A stretch of DNA of 15,206 nt, from the NCBI GenBank assembly GCA_934141245.1, contig CAKPCB010000011.1, positions 1 to 15,206 of the forward strand. Reading direction: 5' to 3'. This DNA comes from an uncultured Bacilli bacterium (GTDB taxonomy: Bacteria > Bacillota_I > Bacilli_A > RF39 > UBA660). This document shows positions 5,945 through 12,501 of this stretch, piece by piece (the stretch's first letter is position 1; every line of letters starts with the position of its first letter). A program made the translations under genes and the position numbers. Under the pieces are notes generated by a model. That model saw only the letters and a list, made by a program, of their open reading frames with translations. It was not told the origin of the DNA and made no database searches.

Positions 5945-7837
5945 ATGTTAGTATATGAAGGAATTAAATCAGAATTTATTAATGATGTAGATTTAGGAAT
6001 AATTGCTGATAAGATTAGAAATAAATATATTGAAAAGATTAAAAGAAGACCAAGTGCGCCAGAATTTAATTCATGGAAAAATTCTATGCAATATATGAGG
6101 GGTGTATTAAGTGATAATGAAATACCAGATAATACTGGTATAGCTATTGAATATAATATTCCACCAACTGGATGTAGAATTGATTTTATGATGTCTGGTT
6201 TTAATAAAAATAAATCTAATGTTGTTATTATTGAATTAAAACAATGGGATAAAGCAACAGAAGTAGCTAATCTAGATGGTATTTATAAAGTTAATACATA
6301 TACTGGTGGTGGACTTAGAGATGTTAACCATCCTTCATATCAAGCAATGACATATGCTAACTTAATTAAAGATTATAATGAATCTGTTCAATTAAAAGAT
6401 ATTAATGTTATTCCTTGTGCATATCTACATAATTATTATTTTGAAAATGATGATACATTATTATCTGAAAATTATAAGGAATATACTGATATGGCACCTT
6501 TATTTGGACATAATGATGTTATTAAATTAAGAGATTTTATTAAAAGATATATTTCAAACGGTGATGATGGAAGTATTCTTTATGAAATAGATCATGGTAG
6601 AATTAGACCATCTAAAATGTTACAAGATTCTTTATCTCAAATGCTACAAGGTAATAAAGAATTTTATATGGTCGATGAACAAAAAATTATATATGAATAT
6701 GCTTTAAGTAATGCTATTGATACAGTAGCTAGTAATAAAAAGAATGTAATGATAGTTAGAGGTGGACCAGGTACTGGTAAATCTGTACTTGCTATTAATT
6801 TATTAGTTGAATTTAATAACAGAAATATGACTTGTTTCTATGTAACTAAGAATGCTGCTCCAAGAAGTGTATTTTCTGCTAAGCTAAGAGGAAATTACAC
6901 TCAAACTTATATTAATCATTTATTCCAAGGATCTGGTAATTTCGTAGATGAAGAAAGTAATAAATTAGATGTATTAGTAGTTGATGAAGCACATAGATTA
7001 AATGCTAAATCTGGTATGTTTCAAAATAAGGGTGAAAATCAAATTAAAGAAATTATTAATGCTTCCAAGTTTTCAATATTCTTTATAGATGAAAATCAAA
7101 AAGTAACTCTTAAAGATATTGGTAGTGAAGATATGATTAAGAAATATGCTAATGAATTAGGTGCTGGTTTATATACTTATGAACTTGATAGTCAATTTAG
7201 ATGTAATGGTTCTGATGGTTATATAGCTTGGTTAAATAATCTGTTAGAAATAAAAGAAACTGCTAATTTTGATATAGATGGATTTGATTATGATTTTAAA
7301 GTGTTTGATAATCCAACTGAAATGAGAAAAGCAATAGAAGAAAAAAATGCTATTAATAATAAATCAAGAATAGTTGCTGGTTATTGCTGGGATTGGATAA
7401 AAACTGGAAATGCTAAAAACAATACTGATATTCATGATATAGTTATTCCTGAGCATAACTTTGAAATAAGCTGGAACTTAGGAAATTCTCAAACATGGGC
7501 TATTGATCCTGAATCAGTTAACGAAGCTGGATGTATTCATACCTGTCAAGGATTAGAATTTGATTATGTTGGTGTAATTATTGGTGATGATATGAGATAT
7601 GAAAATGATCATATAGTAACTGATTATACCCAAAGAGCAAAAACAGATCAATCATTAAAAGGCATAAATAAAATTGCTAAAGAACAGGGACAAGAAGAAG
7701 CAAATAAAATAGCTGATCTAATTATTAAAAATACATATAGAACATTAATGACTAGAGGTATGAAAGGATGCTACATATACTGTGTAGATAAAAGTTTGCA
7801 AGAATATATAAAAAATAAAATAAATGTGATAAAATAA
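5945..7837 (+). CDS. PD-(D/E)XK nuclease fused to DUF2075 SF1 helicase
   Basis: This 630-residue protein has two parts. The N-terminal part (about 60-145) looks like a PD-(D/E)XK nuclease: Glu69 in IEYNIP, Asp80 in CRIDFMM, Glu97-Leu-Lys99 in VIIELKQW, and a RecB-type QxxxY motif at Gln133-Tyr137. The C-terminal part is a DUF2075/superfamily 1 ATPase. It shows Walker A GGPGTGKS (273-280), Walker B VVDEAH (345-350), a motif III-like IDENQKV (381-387), QFRC (417-420), motif V GCIHTCQGLEFD (529-540) and motif VI TYRTLMTRGMKGCYIY (597-612). All motif residues look intact, so it should translocate on and cut DNA or RNA. The ribosome binding site AGGTGG overlaps the stop codon of the HEPN gene. It is the last gene before an intrinsic terminator. 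I infer that it is the effector or processing enzyme of this operon; the substrate is unknown. Confidence 0.87.
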   Translation: MLVYEGIKSEFINDVDLGIIADKIRNKYIEKIKRRPSAPEFNSWKNSMQYMRGVLSDNEIPDNTGIAIEYNIPPTGCRIDFMMSGFNKNKSNVVIIELKQWDKATEVANLDGIYKVNTYTGGGLRDVNHPSYQAMTYANLIKDYNESVQLKDINVIPCAYLHNYYFENDDTLLSENYKEYTDMAPLFGHNDVIKLRDFIKRYISNGDDGSILYEIDHGRIRPSKMLQDSLSQMLQGNKEFYMVDEQKIIYEYALSNAIDTVASNKKNVMIVRGGPGTGKSVLAINLLVEFNNRNMTCFYVTKNAAPRSVFSAKLRGNYTQTYINHLFQGSGNFVDEESNKLDVLVVDEAHRLNAKSGMFQNKGENQIKEIINASKFSIFFIDENQKVTLKDIGSEDMIKKYANELGAGLYTYELDSQFRCNGSDGYIAWLNNLLEIKETANFDIDGFDYDFKVFDNPTEMRKAIEEKNAINNKSRIVAGYCWDWIKTGNAKNNTDIHDIVIPEHNFEISWNLGNSQTWAIDPESVNEAGCIHTCQGLEFDYVGVIIGDDMRYENDHIVTDYTQRAKTDQSLKGINKIAKEQGQEEANKIADLIIKNTYRTLMTRGMKGCYIYCVDKSLQEYIKNKINVIK

Positions 7838-7850
7838 TTATATATAATAC

Positions 7851-7888
7851 AGCATATTTTATTTTTAAGATGAAATATGCTTTTTTTT
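7851..7888 (+). terminator. Intrinsic terminator of the five-gene operon
   Basis: AGCATATTT (7851-7859) pairs perfectly with AAATATGCT (7873-7881). A run of eight T residues starts at 7881. It lies 13 bases after the helicase stop and only 24 bases before the next start codon. Confidence 0.88.
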
Positions 7889-7912
7889 AATTGAAGGAAA
7901 TGAGGTGCAAAA

Positions 7913-10900
7913 ATGAAAAATGAATATACAAAATATTTTTACAATATAACTGAGGATGTGAAAAAAATTAATGATATAATGAAAGATTATTATTTTGATG
8001 ATTTAATAATAGCTATTTATTGTATAAATATTTGTGTTAATAATAGGTCAGCTTTAGAATCACAGTTAACTTTAAATTTAGGATTAAAAACATGTATGAG
8101 AACTGGTAAAAAAAGAATAAAGAATTATAAAGATTTTAAAGATTTTTTTCGAAAAATTAAACCAATATTAGATATAGATTATGACGATGATCCAATATGT
8201 GAAGACTTTGGTATAGTGAAATTTAAATTTGATAACGATGTGTATAATGTTATATTGGGAACTGGGTATAATTCATCATATGCTCAATTACATTTCTTAA
8301 AGCCACTTTCAAACTTGACATGTTCAAAAAAGGAATTTAAACAGGTTTTGAAATATAATTCTGATACAATTAATTTTTTTAGGGATAGCAATATTAATGA
8401 CGGTAAACAAATTAAACGTTTTACTCTTCCCAATTCAAAATTATTTATGGCAACTAAAAGATTTTTTAAAAGTATTGATTTTGATTTATTAATAGAACTA
8501 AATGATATATTAAAAGTTAATAATAACTATATTGAAGAACAGCATTTTATTGAATATAATAACAAAATTTATCCATTATACAATACATCTATTTTAATTG
8601 ATTTATATGATAAATACTATAATAAATTATCTGATAATGAAAAAATTGAATTAAGCGATTTAGGGATAGCTGATATACTTTCTCAAATTGCAAAAACAGA
8701 TCAAGGTGAATCACCAAGTGTGTATTTTCCTGTTAATTTAATTGATAAGAAATATTACAAGATACCATATACTTTTCTATTGTTAAGTTCAAATCATACA
8801 GTAATCATTGGTTTAAATAGGGATAGACTAGATAACAATGATGATTTAAAAAATGAAATAAAAAAAATATTAAAATTAGTCTCAGAAAATCAACTAAAAA
8901 TTGTAGAATCCATAAAAAGAAATAATAATGGCTATTTAGGATTGGCTTTTACTGATAAGAGCAAAATAAAATTTGTTATACATGATAGCTTTACTAATTT
9001 ATGTAATGAGAACCTTATTTTGGGAGAGAAGAGAGAGTCTAATATTATAGAATGTACGGCACTAGATTTAGCATATATGTTCTTATTTATGGAAAATATA
9101 GATGAAATTGAAGAATATATTGATTATAATGATCAAAATGACTATGATCAAATAATGGGTTTTGGAGGTGATTCAGAACGATTTATAATGTGGAAATCTT
9201 TTAATCATATGTTTGCCAAAGGAGCATTAAAATTCGGACTTGTAAATATAGAACTTAATACTTCAGATGAATATGTAATTGATTATTTTAAAACTAAAAT
9301 TGCTGATTTTCCCTGGAATAATTCTGATAATTATTTATTTAATAGTCCATTTTCATGGAATATCGAATGTGAAGGCGATAATATATACAGATATTCAAAT
9401 AAAATAAATCCAACATTTTTTGGCTATGTTAAATATTTAAAAAATTCTGGAGTTATTTTCTTTGCCCATAATTTAATATTTTATAATTCCGATGATATTG
9501 AATACTATAAAAATGTTGCAAATATAATAGATGATATTAACTTGCGAAAGTTAAAGACTTGTGATATTTTTTATAATCAACTTTCACTGGCAGGTAACAA
9601 TTTTATTGAAGTTTTATTTATGCCATATAATTATGCAAAAAAAGTGGGATTAAAATTTGATGATGATAAAAAATATGTTTATAGTGATTGTATAATTAAT
9701 AATGGAATAGTAAATATAAGGTACACTGTAAATTATGAAAGAATTATTCAAGATATTATACATACTAATGATAGAAGTGTAGAAAATGAATATATAAAAG
9801 AATTATTTAGTCCATTAAATAGATATTTTCCAGATGTATATGCTGATTTAGTTAGATATTTAACTGATACAAAAAGTCAAAAAAAGGAGGTAGAAGTAGT
9901 ACAAATTGGTATTGATTACATATACAATCAATCACATAAGCATTTTAATATTGAGGATAAATATTTTTTACAGGCCAAAAAGGAAATAGCAAAAATATGT
10001 TTATCTAATGATATTGAGCCTAAAGAATATTATGGAAAAGATGCTAATCAGGTTATCAGAAAAATGCAAAAAGACTTAATAACATACTTTGAAGGTGAAG
10101 TTATTAAATATAATCAGAAAGTTTTGCATTGCAAATTATTAGAATTATATGCAAATAGCATGCATATCATAGAAATTCATCGAAAAAGATATAATTCTAT
10201 AACAAATGTAACCGAAGAAGTTTTAGATGAAGTGCATACTAGGATAATTAATGAAAGGGAAAATGAAAAAAGAAATTTAAGGACATTATTATATTTAATG
10301 GAAACAAATTTATTTTTAGATAGAGATGTAACAAATACTATTTCACCTGATGATATAAAAAGATTACTTTCGTTTTCTGATTGGTTAGTTAGTTTAAGTG
10401 ACAGTGCAGATATTTGTTATTTTACAGATAAAGATGCGCATATAAATGTTGACTTTGAGTATGTAGTGGATAATATAATTGACAATGATATTGGTAATGA
10501 GTATACAAAAAGGGTTTATGATAAAAATAGTTATACAATAGCTGGTGATAAAACAGATGAAGAATATATTTTAAAAGTAAAAGATGAATTTAAAAAAGAT
10601 ACTGGCTTAGAATTGGATAATTTATTCGATTTATGTTACTTTTTACAAACAAAGTTTGAAGATTATGATTTCGAACAAATAAGTTCTAACGTTTATGAAA
10701 TATCAAAAATACAATTAATAGATAATTTTTATACCTTAATGAATAATTCTAATGCTGATAAAAAATATTCTAAAGAGTATATAAATAAATTAATAGATTT
10801 TATGATTATTGATAGACATCTTTTAAAAACTTGTAAGGGTAAAGAAGATTTCTATTTGCCTATTAATGAAAGAGAAAAAAGAAACAACCGTTTTGAAGTT

Positions 10901-11509
10901 AAGCCACTTGTATTAATAGGTGATAAAATGATTTTTTCTCCAGTGATTATACATAATGTTCATGATTTATGGTTTAATGGTGTAATAAATTTCATGTTGC
11001 CATTTGAAATTGGTTTAGAATGCACAGTAAAAGCATTATTAAAATGGAAAAAATATTATGAAAATAAAATGGTTGATGATATAAGAGATATTTTCGTAAG
11101 AAATGGAATAGATTTTGTTAAAACAAATGTATATCTTCATAAGATTGATAAAAGTGGTAATTACCCTCTTGATCTTGGAGATTATGATGTTATAGCCATC
11201 GATGATATCAAAAAAATAATTTGGATTATTGAAAGTAAATATATAAGCAGAGTTGCTAGTTTTTTTGAAATGTATTCTCAACAAAAAAATTTTTTCTTAG
11301 AACATAAATATGATGAAAAATTTCAAAAACGAATTGATTTTCTAAGCGTTAATTATAAAAAAGTATTAAAATCATTAGGATTTAATGATGTAACAAACTA
11401 CAGAATTTCACCATATATGGTATTTAATAAAGTTTTTATGTCGAGATATAAACATATAGAATTCCCTATTATTTCTATAATTGAACTTGAAGACGAAATT
11501 AAAAAATAG
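7913..11509 (+). CDS. Large protein of unknown family with C-terminal PD-(D/E)XK-like nuclease core
   Basis: I do not recognise the family of this 1198-residue protein. There is no signal peptide, no clear membrane segment, and no Walker A or helicase motif that I can see. The last ~120 residues contain a restriction-endonuclease-like core: LDLGDYDVIAID (Asp1090, Asp1092) followed by IIWIIESKYI (Glu1107, Lys1109). The spacing and the alternating hydrophobic strands fit a D-x(14)-ExK nuclease of the kind that cuts DNA. The first ~980 residues are rich in Asn, Lys, Asp and Ile, with alternating strand-like and helical stretches and a charged helical section near residues 715-790; this would be the sensor or binding region. 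GAGGTG at 7902-7907 supports the start. The gene sits between a terminator and a regulatory leader within a defence island, so a single-gene antiphage nuclease is plausible, but only by inference. Confidence 0.7.
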   Translation: MKNEYTKYFYNITEDVKKINDIMKDYYFDDLIIAIYCINICVNNRSALESQLTLNLGLKTCMRTGKKRIKNYKDFKDFFRKIKPILDIDYDDDPICEDFGIVKFKFDNDVYNVILGTGYNSSYAQLHFLKPLSNLTCSKKEFKQVLKYNSDTINFFRDSNINDGKQIKRFTLPNSKLFMATKRFFKSIDFDLLIELNDILKVNNNYIEEQHFIEYNNKIYPLYNTSILIDLYDKYYNKLSDNEKIELSDLGIADILSQIAKTDQGESPSVYFPVNLIDKKYYKIPYTFLLLSSNHTVIIGLNRDRLDNNDDLKNEIKKILKLVSENQLKIVESIKRNNNGYLGLAFTDKSKIKFVIHDSFTNLCNENLILGEKRESNIIECTALDLAYMFLFMENIDEIEEYIDYNDQNDYDQIMGFGGDSERFIMWKSFNHMFAKGALKFGLVNIELNTSDEYVIDYFKTKIADFPWNNSDNYLFNSPFSWNIECEGDNIYRYSNKINPTFFGYVKYLKNSGVIFFAHNLIFYNSDDIEYYKNVANIIDDINLRKLKTCDIFYNQLSLAGNNFIEVLFMPYNYAKKVGLKFDDDKKYVYSDCIINNGIVNIRYTVNYERIIQDIIHTNDRSVENEYIKELFSPLNRYFPDVYADLVRYLTDTKSQKKEVEVVQIGIDYIYNQSHKHFNIEDKYFLQAKKEIAKICLSNDIEPKEYYGKDANQVIRKMQKDLITYFEGEVIKYNQKVLHCKLLELYANSMHIIEIHRKRYNSITNVTEEVLDEVHTRIINERENEKRNLRTLLYLMETNLFLDRDVTNTISPDDIKRLLSFSDWLVSLSDSADICYFTDKDAHINVDFEYVVDNIIDNDIGNEYTKRVYDKNSYTIAGDKTDEEYILKVKDEFKKDTGLELDNLFDLCYFLQTKFEDYDFEQISSNVYEISKIQLIDNFYTLMNNSNADKKYSKEYINKLIDFMIIDRHLLKTCKGKEDFYLPINEREKRNNRFEVKPLVLIGDKMIFSPVIIHNVHDLWFNGVINFMLPFEIGLECTVKALLKWKKYYENKMVDDIRDIFVRNGIDFVKTNVYLHKIDKSGNYPLDLGDYDVIAIDDIKKIIWIIESKYISRVASFFEMYSQQKNFFLEHKYDEKFQKRIDFLSVNYKKVLKSLGFNDVTNYRISPYMVFNKVFMSRYKHIEFPIISIIELEDEIKK

Positions 11510-11520
11510 AATAAGTATAG

Positions 11521-11538
11521 AAATTTTTGCAAAAATTT
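11521..11538. promoter_or_regulatory. 18-bp perfect palindrome, candidate operator
   Basis: AAATTTTTGCAAAAATTT is identical to its reverse complement over all 18 bases. It ends on the T of the TG that begins the extended -10 element at 11538, so it covers the -35/spacer face of the promoter. That is a typical repressor-site position. The HTH protein encoded downstream is one candidate to bind it. Confidence 0.5.
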
Positions 11539-11546
11539 GATATAAT
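11538..11546 (+). promoter_or_regulatory. Extended -10 promoter of the leader RNA / HTH gene
   Basis: TGATATAAT fits TGnTATAAT perfectly. No good -35 box lies at the standard spacing, as expected for extended -10 promoters. Transcription should start near 11553, just before GGGTACGAGG. Confidence 0.7.
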
Positions 11547-11552
11547 TAAATT

Positions 11553-11710
11553 AGGGTACGAGGAGTGTGCTCGGAAAAGTCGACTTTATTAAAGGAAGTT
11601 TATGCAATGTTCTTAATAAGAACTTAACAAGAATGAAGTGCCAAAATTAAAGGGAAGTACTAGAGTATTTCTAGAATTGCTGTACTATTCTTTGTTCAGT
11701 TCTTTTTCTT
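11553..11710 (+). ncRNA. Structured leader RNA, candidate transcription attenuator
   Basis: Starting at the predicted transcription start, the leader shows CGAG/CTCG (11559-11573), the 12-bp palindrome AAAGTCGACTTT (11576-11587), and the hairpin GTTCTT-AAT-AAGAAC (11609-11623). A long stem pairs AAGAACTTAACAAGAAT (11618-11634) with ATTCTTTGTTCAGTTCTT (11687-11704), with one bulge and one mismatch or wobble. Inside the long stem lies AGTAC...GTACT (11656-11685) with the nested pair CTAGA/TCTAG. The long stem is followed by a T-rich tract (11703-11710), so it can act as a terminator. The AAGAAC arm is used by both the small hairpin and the long stem, so the two are mutually exclusive, as in attenuators. 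I do not recognise an Rfam family. It could instead be a trans-acting small RNA of about 155 bases. Confidence 0.55.
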
Positions 11711-11766
11711 ATGCTCTAAAAGACTGACAAATAATAGACTATTAAGGTAATCTTATATCAATAAAT

Positions 11767-12291
11767 ATGGAAAGAAATATTGAACCTTTTATTAAATTAG
11801 TTTTTCCAACAAGTTTATTGGGAGATAAGAATTTAACATCATTAGAAAGATTACTATTAATTTACATTTTGTCACTTTGTAAGAAGTATGGATATTGTTG
11901 GGCTACTAATGATTTTTTTAGTGATAGATTTAATGTTAGTAAGCAAACAATATCAAAGAGTATAAGTAGTTTATCTAATTATGGTTATATTGTTTTAAAG
12001 TATGATAAGAAGGAAAAAAATAATTCAAAAAGAAAAATTATGATGTCAGGGGTATTTAAAAAAAGAATATCAGATATACAAGAAAATTTTAATACCAGTA
12101 TTCAAGAAAATTTTAAGCAATATAATAAAAATAATAATATAAGAAAAAATATAGGACCTGTTATAAAGTGTGATGAAGAAGGAAATATCATATCTTGGAA
12201 TAATAAACCAACAATATCAGAACCTATGAGTGAAGAAGATGTTAAAGAATTAGAAGAATTAATAAATGAAATAACAAAAGGAGATGAATAA
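11767..12291 (+). CDS. Helix-turn-helix (HTH_36-like) protein of the mobile element
   Basis: This 174-residue protein has a winged helix-turn-helix in its first 80 residues: LTSLERLLLIYILSL, then ATNDFFSDRFNVSKQTISKSISSL (about 46-69) with the recognition helix around 57-70. Such proteins occur in plasmids and integrative elements of Bacillota as replication initiators or regulators. The C-terminal half is basic, then acidic (EEDVKELEELINEI). It has a short internal repeat in which IQENF occurs twice, at about residues 103-107 and 111-115. No convincing ribosome binding site precedes the ATG: AAGGT at 11744-11748 is 18 bases away, and the frame upstream is closed by TAA at 11743. Expression may therefore depend on leader structure. 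It lies downstream of a candidate attenuator and two palindromes and upstream of the recombinase. A replication role is a guess; a DNA-binding role is well supported. Confidence 0.75.
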   Translation: MERNIEPFIKLVFPTSLLGDKNLTSLERLLLIYILSLCKKYGYCWATNDFFSDRFNVSKQTISKSISSLSNYGYIVLKYDKKEKNNSKRKIMMSGVFKKRISDIQENFNTSIQENFKQYNKNNNIRKNIGPVIKCDEEGNIISWNNKPTISEPMSEEDVKELEELINEITKGDE

Positions 12292-12332
12292 TTAATTGCT
12301 TAACAAAGTCATACATTATAAAGAGGTGACTT

Positions 12333-12425
12333 ATGTTTAATATAACAGAAACATTTAAAAAAGATTCTCCTAATTTAACTTTGTTGATAACTAATTATAT
12401 AAAAAGAGTGATGAATAATGAGTAG
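12333..12425 (+). CDS. Small ORF of 30 residues between HTH gene and recombinase
   Basis: An ATG at 12333 opens a 30-codon frame ending in TAG at 12423-12425 (starts MFNITETFKK, ends KRVMNNE). It has a strong ribosome binding site, AGAGGTGA at 12322-12329, better placed than that of the HTH gene. The peptide is soluble-looking, with a helical second half (LTLLITNYIKRVMNNE). Small ORFs just upstream of large serine recombinases are known in clostridial transposons, where some may act as regulators, but I cannot assign this one to a named family. The ribosome binding site is the main evidence for expression. Confidence 0.5.
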   Translation: MFNITETFKKDSPNLTLLITNYIKRVMNNE

Positions 12426-12450
12426 AACAATGGTGTTATATTGCCCTTTA

Positions 12451-12459
12451 TGGTACAAT
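12451..12459 (+). promoter_or_regulatory. Extended -10 promoter of the serine recombinase
   Basis: TGGTACAAT matches TGnTATAAT with a single change and lies 42 bases before the recombinase ATG. The -35 position (TGGTGT, 12431-12436) is poor. It gives the recombinase its own transcript, separate from the HTH leader. The ribosome binding site AAGGAG is at 12491-12496. Confidence 0.55.
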
Positions 12460-12501
12460 ATAATTGGCTTTAATTTGTTATACAAGAAGAAAGGAGTATA
12501 A

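Noticed and set aside
7843..7848. TATAAT as promoter for the large nuclease gene
   Set aside because: No -35 box at proper distance and no upstream TG. Initiation would fall inside the terminator hairpin.
11039..11284. Minus-strand open frame of 81 codons
   Set aside because: It is antisense to the nuclease core of the large gene, and the sense frame has clear catalytic motifs.
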